From contig NZ_FNEA01000020.1 of the NCBI RefSeq assembly GCF_900100045.1, positions 1 to 64,000 on the forward strand: DNA of 64,000 bases, written 5' to 3'. The notes under the pieces are model-generated. The model made no database searches and had not been told where the DNA came from. It was given only the letters and a program-made list of their open reading frames with translations. The position numbers were made by a program, and so were the translations under genes. Position 1 is the first letter of the stretch. Every line of letters starts with the position of its first letter. This document shows, in pieces, positions 1 to 8,996 of this stretch. The DNA is from Paracoccus denitrificans. Lineage in GTDB: Bacteria; Pseudomonadota; Alphaproteobacteria; Rhodobacterales; Rhodobacteraceae.

Positions 1-35
1 GGCGCTTTCGAGCCAGGACCGCAATAGAGCCACAT
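1..35 (-). CDS. 5' end of an unidentified gene downstream of hmgA (partial)
   Basis: An ATG at 35-33 on the minus strand is preceded by a strong ribosome binding site (AAGGAGGC, about 38-46). It opens a frame that runs out of the window, reading MWLYCGPGSKA. It lies about 70 bases after the hmgA stop in the same direction, so it could be the next gene of a homogentisate or tyrosine operon. Eleven residues are too few to name a family. The call rests on the Shine-Dalgarno sequence and the context. Confidence 0.35.
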   Translation of the reverse strand, partial: MWLYCGPGSKA

Positions 36-107
36 CCGGCCTCCTTCTTTCTTGTGCAAATATCCCCGGCTCTCGGCCCTCGGCCCTCGGCCTTCGACCT
101 TGGGGCC

Positions 108-1469
108 TCACTTGACGCCTGGCGTTCCGTCGAACTTCTTCTCGAGCCGGTTCCAGACTTCGATATAGTCCTTCTGCATCGGGGCCTCGCGCGCAGCGAA
201 TTCGGTGAGGTGCTGGGGAAAGCGGGTCTCGAACATGAAGCTCATGGTCTCCTCCAGCTTCTCGGGCTTCAGATCGGCGTTGCTGGCGCCCTCGAAGGCG
301 TCGCGGTCCGGGCCGTGCGGCAGCATGCAATTGTGCAGGCTGATGCCGCCCGGCGCAAAGCCCTGCGGCTTGGCGTCGTAGATGCCGTAGATGTTGCCCA
401 TCAGCTCGGACATGATGTTCTTGTGATACCAGGGCGGGCGGAAGCTGTGCTCGGCCACCATCCAGCGCTCGCGGAACAGCACGAAGTCGATATTCGCCGT
501 GCCCTCCTGGCCCGAGGGCGCGGTCAGCACGGTGAAGATCGACGGGTCGGGATGGTCGAACAGGATCGCGCCCACCGGCGAATAGGTGCGCAGGTCGTAT
601 TTGTAGGGGCAGTAATTCCCGTGCCAGGCCACCACGTCCAGCGGGCTGTGGTCGATCCAGGTCTCGTGGAACCGGCCGCACCACTTGATCACCACGCGCG
701 AGCGCGCCTCGCGGTCCTCGAAGGCGGCGACCGGGCATTTGAAGTCGCGCGGATTGGCCAGGCAATTGGCGCCGATCGGGCCGCGGCCCGGCAGGTCGAA
801 CTTCTGGCCGTAATTCTCGCAGACGAAGCCGCGGGCCGGGCCCTCCAGCACCTCGACGCGGTAGACCAGGCCGCGCGGCAGGATGGCGATTTCCCGCGGC
901 TCCAGGTCGATCACCCCCAGCTCGGTGCAGAAGCGCAGCCGGCCCTCTTGCGGGACCACCAGCAACTCGCTGTCGGCCGAGAAGAAATATTCGTCCTGCA
1001 TCGAGCGGGTGACCAGGTAGACATGCGACGCCATGCCGACCTGGATGTTCACGTCGCCGGCCGTGGTCATGCTGCGCATGCCGGTGATCCAGGTCAGCTC
1101 CTCCTCCGGGACCGGGATCGGGTCCCAGCGATACTGGCCCAGGCTGACGATGTCGTCGCGCAGGTTCGGCGCCGTCTTCCAATGCGGCAGATCGATCGCC
1201 GCGAAATCGCCGGTATGGCGGACCGAGGGCCGGATGCGATAGCACCAGGTCCGCTCGTTCTGGCCGCGCGGCGCGGTGAAGGCGGTGCCCGACAGCTGCT
1301 CGGCATAAAGCCCGTATTCGCATTTCTGCGGGCTGTTCTGGCCCTGCGGCAGGGCGCCGGGCAGCGCCTCGGTCTCGAAATCGTTGCCGAAGCCGGGCAT
1401 GTAGCCCGGATGCGTGCCGGTGGCGACGGCGGCGCGGGTCATGCCGGGGGGCAGGTCGTGCTGGGTCAT
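108..1469 (-). CDS. hmgA: Homogentisate 1,2-dioxygenase
   Basis: Cytoplasmic Fe(II) enzyme that opens the ring of homogentisate to maleylacetoacetate in phenylalanine/tyrosine catabolism. The 453 residues match the usual family length. The hallmark N-terminal stretch [16 protein letters not shown] is at about residues 26-41. The metal ligands known from the human enzyme can be matched to His349 (PPWYHKN), Glu355 (MSELMGN) and His385 (MLPHGPD). It is transcribed away from a MarR-type regulator gene; three TTGC-N4-GCAA repeats lie in the shared intergenic region, so repression by that regulator is likely. Maleylacetoacetate isomerase and fumarylacetoacetase are not in the window and may lie beyond the left edge. 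Confidence 0.97.
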   Translation of the reverse strand: MTQHDLPPGMTRAAVATGTHPGYMPGFGNDFETEALPGALPQGQNSPQKCEYGLYAEQLSGTAFTAPRGQNERTWCYRIRPSVRHTGDFAAIDLPHWKTAPNLRDDIVSLGQYRWDPIPVPEEELTWITGMRSMTTAGDVNIQVGMASHVYLVTRSMQDEYFFSADSELLVVPQEGRLRFCTELGVIDLEPREIAILPRGLVYRVEVLEGPARGFVCENYGQKFDLPGRGPIGANCLANPRDFKCPVAAFEDREARSRVVIKWCGRFHETWIDHSPLDVVAWHGNYCPYKYDLRTYSPVGAILFDHPDPSIFTVLTAPSGQEGTANIDFVLFRERWMVAEHSFRPPWYHKNIMSELMGNIYGIYDAKPQGFAPGGISLHNCMLPHGPDRDAFEGASNADLKPEKLEETMSFMFETRFPQHLTEFAAREAPMQKDYIEVWNRLEKKFDGTPGVK

Positions 1470-1491
1470 GGGGCTCCTCCCTGCGGTGTCA

Positions 1492-1575
1492 TTGCAGTTG
1501 CAACGATTATGTCATTGCGATGGCAACGATGTCAATGCGGATCTGCATCCGGGCCGATCTTTATTGCAGGCGCAA
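1492..1575. promoter_or_regulatory. Three TTGC-N4-GCAA operator-like repeats between hmgA and marR
   Basis: Three dyads occur at 1492-1503 (TTGCAGTTGCAA), 1515-1526 (TTGCGATGGCAA) and 1564-1575 (TTGCAGGCGCAA). Each is flanked by a 5' A and a 3' CG. The first two are spaced 23 bases apart, the third 49 bases further on. They fill the divergent intergenic region and are probable binding sites for the adjacent MarR protein, placed to control both genes. Confidence 0.65.
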
Positions 1576-1611
1576 CGGCTTTCTGCTGTTCTGCCGGCCA
1601 AGGAGAAGCGC

Positions 1612-2043
1612 ATGTCATTCGATCTGGACCGGTTCCTGCCCTATCGCCTGTCCGTGGCGGCCGCGCGGCTGAGCCGCCGCTTTGCCGCGCTTTACGAGGC
1701 CGAAGCGGGGCTGAGCACGCCCGAATGGCGGGTTCTGGCGCATCTGGCCCATTCCGGCGCGGTGAGCGTGCGCGACATCACGGCGCGGGTGCATCTGGAC
1801 AAGTCGATGGTCAGCCGCGCCGCCTCGCGGCTGCAAGAGGCGGGGCTGGTGCGGAAATCGGGCAACGCGGCCGACCGCCGGCTGGTCGCGCTGGAGCTGA
1901 CGCCTGCGGGCCGGGCGCTGATGGCGCGGCTCGGCCGCATCGCCGAGGCCTTCCAGGCGGACCTGCTGGCCGAGCTGGGACCGGAGGCCGAAGCCCTCGA
2001 CCGCGCCCTCGCCAAAATCGACCAAAGGGAAAACCGCGACTAA
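1612..2043 (+). CDS. MarR family regulator, probable hmgA regulator
   Basis: A 143-residue winged-helix DNA-binding protein. The MarR fold is visible as a helix rich in Arg/Ala (residues 10-30), a recognition region (VRDITARVHLDKSMVSRAAS) and the wing (RKSGNAADRRLVALELT). The ATG at 1612 was chosen because AAGGAG lies at 1600-1605 and the upstream part of the frame would run through the operator repeats. It is divergent from hmgA, and MarR proteins usually control the neighbouring divergent gene; homogentisate or a related aromatic acid as ligand is inference. Its last four bases overlap the end of the next, convergent MarR gene. Confidence 0.88.
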   Translation: MSFDLDRFLPYRLSVAAARLSRRFAALYEAEAGLSTPEWRVLAHLAHSGAVSVRDITARVHLDKSMVSRAASRLQEAGLVRKSGNAADRRLVALELTPAGRALMARLGRIAEAFQADLLAELGPEAEALDRALAKIDQRENRD

Positions 2044-2534
2044 ACAGGGCGAACAGCCGGCCCAGGGCGGGGGAACGACGCGCCATGCCCGGTTTCGGGC
2101 CTGGTCGCGGTGGCGATGGCCTGGTCCAGCGCGGCGATCCCCCGCTCCAGCGCGGCACGGTCGCATGCCGGCATCGCCTGCAATATCTCGTTCGCGCGGG
2201 CCTCAACCTCGCCGAAGGCGCGGCGGAACAGGTCGCGCCCCGCCTCGGTGATGGCATAGTTCCGCAGGCGCCGGTCCGAGCCCAAGATGGCGCGGGTGAT
2301 CAGCCCCTTGTCCTCCAACCGCGAGGCGGCGCGGCTGACCTGCACCTTGTCCAGCGAGGTGCGCTGGGACAGCCGCAGCGAATCCAGCGACCCGGCATCC
2401 TCCAGCAGGAACAGCAGCCGCCATTCCTCGCGCGTGAAACCATGCTCGCGGCCATAGACCGCGACAAGCTGGCGCGAAAAGGCTTCGGCCACCACGGCCA
2501 GTTGATAGGGAAAGAAGGTCTCGATACGCATCAC
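2040..2534 (-). CDS. MarR family transcriptional regulator
   Basis: A 164-residue MarR-type winged-helix protein: MRIETFFPYQLAVVAEAF at the N terminus, HTH around LSQRTSLDKVQVSRAASRL, then the wing with the typical D-R-R-L (GSDRRLRNYAIT). It is related to the convergent MarR protein next door (both have a FxxYxLxVxA start and a SLDK/HLDK recognition helix), so the pair may derive from a duplication. The first or second Met may be used. Its upstream region holds a perfect palindrome, TTTCAATTGAAA, which suggests autoregulation. Its target genes are not evident. Confidence 0.85.
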   Translation of the reverse strand: MMRIETFFPYQLAVVAEAFSRQLVAVYGREHGFTREEWRLLFLLEDAGSLDSLRLSQRTSLDKVQVSRAASRLEDKGLITRAILGSDRRLRNYAITEAGRDLFRRAFGEVEARANEILQAMPACDRAALERGIAALDQAIATATRPETGHGASFPRPGPAVRPV

Positions 2535-2550
2535 ATAGCCCGCAAACCTG

Positions 2551-2650
2551 TTTCAATTGAAAGTGTTCGTCGATTTTCCGCCAGTTTCAATCTTCCGATG
2601 TCGAGACAGACCGAACAGGGCCAACCATAGGTGCATATTTGTTGCAACAA
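2551..2650. promoter_or_regulatory. Palindromic operator candidates upstream of the second marR gene
   Basis: Two perfect 12-base palindromes occur in the 205-base gap before this MarR gene: TTTCAATTGAAA at 2551-2562 and TTGTTGCAACAA at 2639-2650. A further TTTCAAT lies at 2585. The first sits 17 bases before the start codon, a position that fits autorepression. The second contains TTGCAA, the same half-site chemistry as the hmgA repeats. Confidence 0.5.
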
Positions 2651-2739
2651 CAACGTCACGCCGGCACGGATCTTCGCGGCGCTGCCAAGGCGACATCCTC
2701 GGCTTGCCTGCCGGCATCGGGCCTGGCCGCCTTGAGGCA

Positions 2740-3189
2740 TCAGCGCGGCAGGAACTCGGCCGAAAGCATGGCGATGCGCCAGCCTTCGGGCGTGCGGGCA
2801 AAGGTCATGTCATAGCTGCCGACCATCGCCACGCGGCCGGGACCGTCGCGGAAATCGGTGATGATCATGCGGCATTTCCCCTGGACGCCGCCCCTGCCGG
2901 CCCGCCACAGCAAGATGTCGGTCATCTGGTGCCGGCACAGCCCGCGAAAATTCCGCACCGAATATTCGGCCAGTTCCGCCAGTTCGGCCCGACCCCGCCT
3001 TTCGCCGGCGGCAATGCCCGAGCCGCCAAGCGCGGCGGGCGCGGCATTGCGGCGAATCCAGCGGCCGTCCGGGGTGAAAAGCCCGGCCCATGCCGTCGCC
3101 TCGCCCGCGTCCAGCAGATGCACATACCGGCCGAGCAGAAAGCGGATCTCGCGCTCGGCTTCCGGGTCGATCATCAGCTCGGACGTCAT
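2740..3189 (-). CDS. Nuclear transport factor 2 / SnoaL-like small protein
   Basis: A 149-residue protein with the cone-shaped NTF2-like pattern: an N-terminal helix (EREIRFLLGRYVHLLDAG), the motif AWAGLFTPDGRWIR, a middle HQMTDIL strand and a C-terminal strand ending EGWRIAMLSAEFLPR. This fold hosts dehydratases, isomerases and ring-hydroxylase small subunits. It could act as a lyase or isomerase on the same substrate as its operon partners. The ATG overlaps the stop of the upstream flavoprotein gene by four bases (ATGA), showing translational coupling. The exact reaction cannot be read from the sequence. Confidence 0.8.
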   Translation of the reverse strand: MTSELMIDPEAEREIRFLLGRYVHLLDAGEATAWAGLFTPDGRWIRRNAAPAALGGSGIAAGERRGRAELAELAEYSVRNFRGLCRHQMTDILLWRAGRGGVQGKCRMIITDFRDGPGRVAMVGSYDMTFARTPEGWRIAMLSAEFLPR

Positions 3190-4895
3190 GCGGCCGCCGA
3201 TTGCCCGATGACATATCCGAAGGTCAGCGCCGGACCCAGCGTGATGCCCGGCCCGGGATAGGCGCCGGACATCACCGAATTGATGTCGTTGCCGCAGGCA
3301 TAGAGGCCGGGTATCGTCCTGCCCCGGCTGTCCCTGACCTCGCCTTTCGCCGTGATGTCCAGGCCCATAGAGGTGCCGATGTCGCCCGGATAGATCTCGA
3401 CGGCGTAGAACGGCCCCTCCAGCGGGCGCAGGCAGGGGTTCGGCCGGTTCTCGCCATCGCCCAGATAGCGCTGATAGCTGGTCGATCCCTTGCCGAAGGC
3501 CGGGTCTTCGCCGCGTGCCGCCGCCTCGTTGAACAGGGCGACCGTCTGCCGGAACGTCGCGACGTCGATGCCGCATTGCCGGGCCAGCCCCTCCAGCGTC
3601 GCGTCGCGCTTCAGATAGCCGCTGGCGACATGCCGGCCGATCCGCGCCGGAAAGGCATGCGCGGCACCCAGCCCATAGCGCCGCATCGCCCGGTGATCGG
3701 CGACCAGCCAGGCGGATTTCTCTCCGTCGGCCAGCAGCTTCGCGATCAATCCCTGCACGAAGTCATGATAGCTGGAAGCCTCGTTGACGAAGCGCCGGCC
3801 GTCATGGCCGACGGCGATCACGCCGGGCTTGGCACGGTCCAGGAAAAGATGCGGGAAGGGCCGCACCGATCCGTCGGCATTGCGCAAGAGCGAAACCGGC
3901 GTCCAGAAACCGGCATTGGGGTTGGTGTCGACAAAGGCCGCTCCGACGGCCTCGGCCGCGGCGATCCCGCCGCCGGTGCCCGAGACCGGCGACATCGAAT
4001 AATGCGGCAGGCCGCGCCTGACATGCTCGAAGCTTTGCGCCCGACGCGCCGCATCATGCGGATAGCCGCCCGCCGCAAGAACCACGCCGCGATGCGCCGC
4101 GATCCGGCAAACGCCCCGTGGCCCCTTGAGTTCGGCCCCGACGACCCGCCCGGATTCGTCCTGCAGCAGCCGCACCAGCTCATGCCCGGTAAAAAGCGGG
4201 ATGTTCCTTGCGAACACCGTCTCGGCCAGGCGCCCCGAGACCGCCGCGCCCATCACCAGCCGCGTGTTCCGCCCCCAGGTCAGCCGGTCGCGGAAATAGC
4301 GCAGCACTGCCCCGGTCGCATAGGCCGCCGATTTCACCGACCGGGTCATGCGCAGGAAGTGAAAGATGTCCGGGCGCCCCAGCGGCATTCCGCCGAGGAT
4401 CGTGAAATCGGCGATGGGCGGGCGCATCCGATAAAGGTCCGCCCCCAGCCGGCGGCCGTCATAATCCAGCGCGTCCAGCGCCCGGCCGCCTTCGGTCGCA
4501 CCCGGCGCATCCGAATGATAGTCGGGCGACAGCGCGCGATGCGCCATCTTGAGCGCGGTTCTTTCGTGGAAAAAGCCGATGGCCTCGGGGCTCTTGTCGA
4601 GAAAGGCGTCCACCAGCTCGGCATTGAAGCGATTGCCCGTCTCGCCCCGGATATAGGCGCGCGCCGCCTCGCGGTCGTCGGTCATGCCGGCCGCCGCGGC
4701 GATCGGATTGCACGGCACCCAGATCGCGCCGCCGGAAACGGCGGTGGAGCCGCCGAAGAATTCGGACTTCTCGACGATGACCGGCTTCAACCCGTGATGA
4801 TGGGCAGAGATCGCCGCCGCCATGCCCGCGGCACCCGAACCCACGACCAGAAGGTCGCAGGTATCGGGCAGGTCCGGCAGATCAGGCTTCGGCAT
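3186..4895 (-). CDS. FAD-dependent oxidoreductase, 3-ketosteroid dehydrogenase-like
   Basis: A 569-residue flavoprotein of the fumarate reductase/KstD superfamily. The N-terminal FAD-binding motif VGSGAAGMAAA is at residues 18-28, followed by the acidic end of strand 2 (VIVEKSEFFGGST). The C-terminal signature YPGPGITLGPALTFGYV resembles that of 3-ketosteroid delta-1-dehydrogenases, whose length (about 560) also fits. Such enzymes introduce a double bond next to a ring ketone. No other steroid genes are near, so the substrate may be another cyclic ketone or enone. It sits between an SDR and an NTF2-like protein in one operon and overlaps both by a few bases. Confidence 0.85.
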   Translation of the reverse strand: MPKPDLPDLPDTCDLLVVGSGAAGMAAAISAHHHGLKPVIVEKSEFFGGSTAVSGGAIWVPCNPIAAAAGMTDDREAARAYIRGETGNRFNAELVDAFLDKSPEAIGFFHERTALKMAHRALSPDYHSDAPGATEGGRALDALDYDGRRLGADLYRMRPPIADFTILGGMPLGRPDIFHFLRMTRSVKSAAYATGAVLRYFRDRLTWGRNTRLVMGAAVSGRLAETVFARNIPLFTGHELVRLLQDESGRVVGAELKGPRGVCRIAAHRGVVLAAGGYPHDAARRAQSFEHVRRGLPHYSMSPVSGTGGGIAAAEAVGAAFVDTNPNAGFWTPVSLLRNADGSVRPFPHLFLDRAKPGVIAVGHDGRRFVNEASSYHDFVQGLIAKLLADGEKSAWLVADHRAMRRYGLGAAHAFPARIGRHVASGYLKRDATLEGLARQCGIDVATFRQTVALFNEAAARGEDPAFGKGSTSYQRYLGDGENRPNPCLRPLEGPFYAVEIYPGDIGTSMGLDITAKGEVRDSRGRTIPGLYACGNDINSVMSGAYPGPGITLGPALTFGYVIGQSAAA

Positions 4896-5667
4896 GGATG
4901 GCCTCCTGGCGCGGGAAGCGGCCGATGGCCCAGCCCCCGTCCACCGTCAGGACATGGCCGGTGATGAACGACGCCTCGTCCGAGGCGAGGAAGCGGACGG
5001 CGCGGGCCACATCCTCGGGCTTGCCGACGCGGCGCAGCGGGCAGCCGTCGATCATCTGGTGCCGCCGCCACGGCTCGCTGCGGATGCGTTCGGCCGTCAG
5101 CGGCGTCTCGATCAGGCCGGGCGCGACGGCATTCACCCGGATGCCGTTCGGGCCGAAATCGGTGGCCATCTGCCGGGTCAGCCCGATCACCGCCGCCTTC
5201 GACGCGGAATAGCCGCAGGAGTTCTGCGCGCCGATCAGCCCGAAGATCGAGGCGGTGTTGACGATGGCGCCGCCGCCCGCATCCATCATCCGCTGCACGG
5301 CCCAGCGTGACAGGCGGAAAAGGCCAAGCACGTTGATGTCGAAATAGCGGGTGAAATCCTCGTCGCCGGTATGCAGCGCATGGGCGCCGCGCGCGATCCC
5401 CGCATTGTTCACCAGGATGTCCAGCCGCGCCCGGGCGCCGTCCAGGACCGCGCCGATCTGCTCCGGCAGGCCCGGGTCGGTGACATCGCCCAGGACGGCC
5501 GTTACCCCGGGGCGGGCCGCCAGCGCCTCGATGCCCGCCGCTTCGCGATCGACGGCCAGGACATGCGCGCCCGCTGCAAGCAGCGCCTCGGCGATCGCAA
5601 GGCCGATCCCCTGCCCCGCGCCGGTCACGATGGCCGTCCGTCCGTCCAGATTGCTTGGTTCCAGCAT
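4882..5667 (-). CDS. SDR family oxidoreductase
   Basis: Classical short-chain dehydrogenase/reductase of 261 residues. It has the nucleotide-binding TGAGQGIG motif at residues 15-22, NNAG in the middle, and the catalytic Ser/Tyr-x-x-x-Lys represented by YSASK. The C-terminal segment FITGHVLTVDGGWAIG is typical. The Asp at the end of strand 2 (AVDRE) suggests NAD(H) rather than NADP(H). It overlaps the start of the KstD-like gene by 14 bases. It probably oxidises an alcohol made in the same unknown pathway. Confidence 0.88.
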   Translation of the reverse strand: MLEPSNLDGRTAIVTGAGQGIGLAIAEALLAAGAHVLAVDREAAGIEALAARPGVTAVLGDVTDPGLPEQIGAVLDGARARLDILVNNAGIARGAHALHTGDEDFTRYFDINVLGLFRLSRWAVQRMMDAGGGAIVNTASIFGLIGAQNSCGYSASKAAVIGLTRQMATDFGPNGIRVNAVAPGLIETPLTAERIRSEPWRRHQMIDGCPLRRVGKPEDVARAVRFLASDEASFITGHVLTVDGGWAIGRFPRQEAIHAEA

Positions 5668-5682
5668 TTCCCCTCTCCCGTT

Positions 5683-6420
5683 TCAGAATGCCGCGGTGCC
5701 GCCGACCGAGCGGCCGCCATCGACGATCAGCACTTGCCCGGTGACATATTCCGCACGCGGATCGGCGAAAAAGGCGACCGCATGGGCGATATGCTCGGGC
5801 GTGCCCAGCTTGCCGGTGGGTTGCTGGACGCGCAGGCCCTCCAGCCCCTCGGACCGTTCCAGCAGCATGTCGGTCGCGATCACGCCCGGAGCCACCGCAT
5901 TCACGGTGATCTGCCGCCCGGCCAGTTCCAGCGCCAATGCCTTGGTCAAGCCGGCGACCGCCGCCTTGGAGGCGACGTAATGCGCATAGTTCCGCGCCCC
6001 GAAGGCCGCGCGCGACGCAAGGTTCACGATCCGTCCGCCCTCGGGCAGCACGCGGGCCGCCTGCTGGCAAAGGGTGAACATGGCGACCAGGTTGACCTCA
6101 TACATCCCGCGGAAATCGTCGGCGGTCAGCGCATCGAATGCGCAGGTGTTGAAGATGCCGGCATTGTTGACCAGCACGCGCAGGTTTTCCGCGCCGTCGA
6201 TCAGCGCCTGCGTCGCCGCCGGGTCGGTGATGTCCAGCACGGCGGCGCGGGCGCTGCGGCCCATGGCGACAAGCTGGCGCACGGTTTCCTGCGCCCCCTC
6301 GGCGGCACGGTCGGCCACGACGACGGCATGGCCCTCGTCAGCCAGGCGATGCGCGATAGCCCGGCCTATGCCCGAGCCTGCGCCCGTCACGATTGCGGTG
6401 GTAAGCGGTTGAGAGGTCAT
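5683..6420 (-). CDS. SDR family oxidoreductase
   Basis: A 245-residue classical SDR: TGAGSGIG near residue 12, Asp after strand 2 (VVADR), NNAGIF, the active-site YVASK, and the C-terminal VTGQVLIVDGGRS. It is distinct in sequence from its two SDR neighbours, so this is not simple tandem duplication. It is separated from the upstream TRAP binding-protein gene by 72 bases that contain a GC-rich hairpin (6458-6486), so expression may be lower than that of the transporter genes. Confidence 0.88.
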   Translation of the reverse strand: MTSQPLTTAIVTGAGSGIGRAIAHRLADEGHAVVVADRAAEGAQETVRQLVAMGRSARAAVLDITDPAATQALIDGAENLRVLVNNAGIFNTCAFDALTADDFRGMYEVNLVAMFTLCQQAARVLPEGGRIVNLASRAAFGARNYAHYVASKAAVAGLTKALALELAGRQITVNAVAPGVIATDMLLERSEGLEGLRVQQPTGKLGTPEHIAHAVAFFADPRAEYVTGQVLIVDGGRSVGGTAAF

Positions 6421-6457
6421 GATTCACCAGTCGGTCCGGCAGTTGACGGTAAGTATC

Positions 6458-6486
6458 GCCCCCGGCCCGCTAACGCGCCCGGGGGC
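6458..6486 (-). terminator. GC-rich hairpin after the TRAP binding-protein gene
   Basis: GCCCCCGG at 6458-6465 pairs with CCGGGGGC at 6479-6486 around a 13-base loop, just past the stop of the gene at 6493. There is no clear U run. Inside the operon it may act as a processing or attenuation site that keeps the binding protein in excess. Confidence 0.4.
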
Positions 6487-6492
6487 CCGGCA

Positions 6493-7611
6493 TCATTCGA
6501 CGCCAAAGGTGTTTTCGTCGATCTTGTCGTACAGGTTCGCCTTCAGGATCGCGGCGACCGCGTCGGCATCGGTGCGGTCCACGTCGGCGACAAGCGCGCG
6601 CCACTTCTCCTCCAGCGCGACGAACTCCTCCAGCACATCGGTCGGGTCCTCGATCCCCCGTTCGGCCACGGCCTTGGCCGGCAGCTTTTCGACCACCTGC
6701 GCCTGGAAGGCCGCCAGCGTATCCTGCAATTCCTGCGTGGGCTCGCCGATCTTCAGCCCACGCTCTGCCGATCCGGCCAGCGCCGCCTCGACGCCGACGT
6801 GATAGGCGACCTGCGACCGGGCCAGGCCAAGCGCGATGTTGTCCAGCAGGACGCGCCGCTGCGCCGGTTCCAGCCCGGCCCAGAAATCCTTGTTGAAGAC
6901 ATAGGTCGCGCCCAGGACCACGCCCTGCGGCAGCACGTTCACGGTCTTGGCGACCTCCCAGAACTTGTTGCCCTTGTCGAGGTTGGTGGCATCCGAAAGC
7001 GTGCAGTCGATCGAGCCGCGCTCGAGCCCGGAATAGACATCGGCGATGGGAACCGAAACCGGCACGCCGCCCAGGGACTGGATCCATTCCGTTTGCGCCG
7101 TGCCCGCCACCCGGACCTTCTTGCCGGCGACATCCTTGGGCGAGACGATCTCGCCCATGCAGATGAAATTGTAGAAGGGCGTCGAATAACCGCCCAGGAA
7201 AATGCCGCCGTTCCTTGCCCATTCGGCGCGGATCTTTTCATTGGTCAGGGCCAGTTCCGTCCAAGCGAAGGCCGCGGCAAGATCGTCCTTGGCGACAAAG
7301 GCCAGGTCGTTCACCGTGTTGTTCAGCGGCAGTTCCGACGGCGTATAGGGCGGATAGACGATGCCCAGTTGCGCCACGCCGTCCGCGATGCCTTGCATCG
7401 TCGTGGGGGCGGGCACCAGCGCGCCCGAGGAATAGATCTCGAACTCCATCGCCCCGTCCGTCGCCTCGGCGACATCCTTGGCGAATTGCTGATAGGGAAA
7501 CTCGTTCAGGATATGTGCAGGCGCCATCCAGTTGGTCGCCTGCCAGGTTTCGGCCGAGCCCGAAGCGGCCAGGACGGGCAGCAGGCCGATGCCCAGAAGC
7601 AGTCTTTTCAT
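6493..7611 (-). CDS. TRAP transporter substrate-binding protein (DctP family)
   Basis: Periplasmic receptor of a tripartite ATP-independent transporter. The 372-residue product starts with a Sec signal (MKRLLLGIGLLPVLAASGSA, cleavage likely before ET). The central DctP core includes GKKVRVAGT and the conserved Arg in that block that normally salt-bridges a carboxylate ligand, followed by ADVYSGLERGSIDC. The preceding genes encode the large and small membrane subunits, so the three form one transporter, likely for an organic acid handled by the SDR/KstD-like enzymes downstream. The start at 7611 was chosen because the signal peptide begins there. Confidence 0.9.
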   Translation of the reverse strand: MKRLLLGIGLLPVLAASGSAETWQATNWMAPAHILNEFPYQQFAKDVAEATDGAMEFEIYSSGALVPAPTTMQGIADGVAQLGIVYPPYTPSELPLNNTVNDLAFVAKDDLAAAFAWTELALTNEKIRAEWARNGGIFLGGYSTPFYNFICMGEIVSPKDVAGKKVRVAGTAQTEWIQSLGGVPVSVPIADVYSGLERGSIDCTLSDATNLDKGNKFWEVAKTVNVLPQGVVLGATYVFNKDFWAGLEPAQRRVLLDNIALGLARSQVAYHVGVEAALAGSAERGLKIGEPTQELQDTLAAFQAQVVEKLPAKAVAERGIEDPTDVLEEFVALEEKWRALVADVDRTDADAVAAILKANLYDKIDENTFGVE

Positions 7612-7676
7612 GGTTCTCTCTCCCCAGGGTTGGACATGGCCGTGCCGCATTTCCACCGCGGCACGGCGAAGGATAA

Positions 7677-8987
7677 TCAGCGGGTGGTGGTCATCATTCC
7701 CGGCAGCCAGAGGCTGATCTGCGGAAAGGCGATCAGGGCAGCCAGGACCAGCAGGTCGACCATGATGAACCAGGTCACGCCGCCGAAGATCTGGTTCAGC
7801 GTGACTCTGTTGCCGAGCGACGTCTTGATCACGAAGACATTCATGCCGACCGGCGGGCTGATCAGGCCGATGGTCATCAGCTTGATGACCAGGATGCCGA
7901 ACCAGATCAGGTCGATGCCATGCTGCGCCAGCAGGGGCGCCAGCACCGGCATGGTCAGCAGCATGATCGAGATTTCCTCCATGAAGGTTCCCATCAGCAC
8001 CAGGATGATGCAGATCAGGATCACCACGGTCATGGCGCTGTAGCCGTCGAAGAAGCCCATCACCCAGGTCGGAATGGTCGCGAGCGCGATGAAGCGCGCG
8101 AAAAGCGCCGCGCCCAGCACGATCATGAAGATGGCCGAGGTGCCGGCTGCGGTGTCGATGATCGACCGCTTCAGCATGGCAAGGTTCATCCTGCCGCGCG
8201 CGAGGGCGATCAGGCAGGCCAGGAAGGCACCGACGGCGCCGGATTCCGTGGCCGTGAAGGCGCCGGTAAAGATGCCGCCCATCACGATGAACGTCACCAG
8301 GGGCAGCGGCCACGCATCGCGCAGCAGGGCGATCTTTTCGGCGCGCGTCGTGTGGTCGACATAGCGGGGGGCAAGCCCCGGATTCAGCATGCAGCGCGTG
8401 GTGATCATCAGGATGAAGGCCGTCGCCGTCAGGATGCCGGGGATCACGCCGGCCATGAACAGCGTGTTGATCGAGGTGTCGACCAGCAGGCAATAGACGA
8501 TCATCAGCACCGAGGGCGGGATCAGCGCGGCCAGCGTGCCCGAGGCCGCGACGGCACCCGTCGCAAGGCCGGGATTGTATTTGCTGTCCAGCATCTCGGG
8601 CACGGCGATGCGCGAAAAGGCGGCCGAGGTCGCAACGCTCGACCCGCTCGCCGCGCCGAACAGGGCCGATGCGAAGACGGTCGATGAGGCAAGCCCGCCG
8701 GGGATGCGCGCCAGGAAGATGCGGGCCGCACCGAACAGGCCGCGGGTCAGCCTGGCCTCGACCGCGACAAAGCCCATGAACAGGAACATGGGGATCGCCG
8801 AGAGGTTCCAGTCGCCGATCAGGTTGAACGGGATGGCCTTGGTGATGCCGATGGCGGGCTTCAATCCCATCATGGCCCAGATGCCGAAGAAAGCAGTCGA
8901 GCCCATGGCCACCCCGATGGGCACGCGGATGCCGATCAGAAGCAGGATGGCCGCAACGCCGGCTAAGCCGATTTCAAGACGTTCCAT
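7677..8987 (-). CDS. TRAP transporter large permease (DctM family)
   Basis: A 436-residue inner-membrane protein with about a dozen hydrophobic segments. It shows the DctM signatures ALFGAASGSSVATSAAFSRIAVPEM, GTLAALIPPSVLMIVYCLL and ISPPVGMNVFVIK. It drives Na+- or H+-coupled uptake together with the binding protein and the small subunit. It lies 9 bases downstream of the small-subunit gene and 65 bases upstream of the binding-protein gene, in the usual Q-M-P order for this operon type. Confidence 0.93.
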   Translation of the reverse strand: MERLEIGLAGVAAILLLIGIRVPIGVAMGSTAFFGIWAMMGLKPAIGITKAIPFNLIGDWNLSAIPMFLFMGFVAVEARLTRGLFGAARIFLARIPGGLASSTVFASALFGAASGSSVATSAAFSRIAVPEMLDSKYNPGLATGAVAASGTLAALIPPSVLMIVYCLLVDTSINTLFMAGVIPGILTATAFILMITTRCMLNPGLAPRYVDHTTRAEKIALLRDAWPLPLVTFIVMGGIFTGAFTATESGAVGAFLACLIALARGRMNLAMLKRSIIDTAAGTSAIFMIVLGAALFARFIALATIPTWVMGFFDGYSAMTVVILICIILVLMGTFMEEISIMLLTMPVLAPLLAQHGIDLIWFGILVIKLMTIGLISPPVGMNVFVIKTSLGNRVTLNQIFGGVTWFIMVDLLVLAALIAFPQISLWLPGMMTTTR

Positions 8988-8996
8988 GACGCGTCC

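Noticed and set aside
69-90. CTCGGCC tandem heptamers after hmgA as a functional element
   Set aside because: Only about three imperfect copies in GC-rich DNA, without a dyad. A simple slippage repeat is sufficient.
54-2630. An 858-codon plus-strand frame covering hmgA and both MarR genes
   Set aside because: It is antisense to three genes with clear family motifs. Long open antisense frames are common in DNA of this GC content, and this product is a low-complexity Arg/Gly/Ala string.
3186-4895. A steroid degradation locus because of the KstD-like enzyme
   Set aside because: No KshA, HsaC, Mce or other steroid genes are near. The signature is shared by a broad flavoprotein family.
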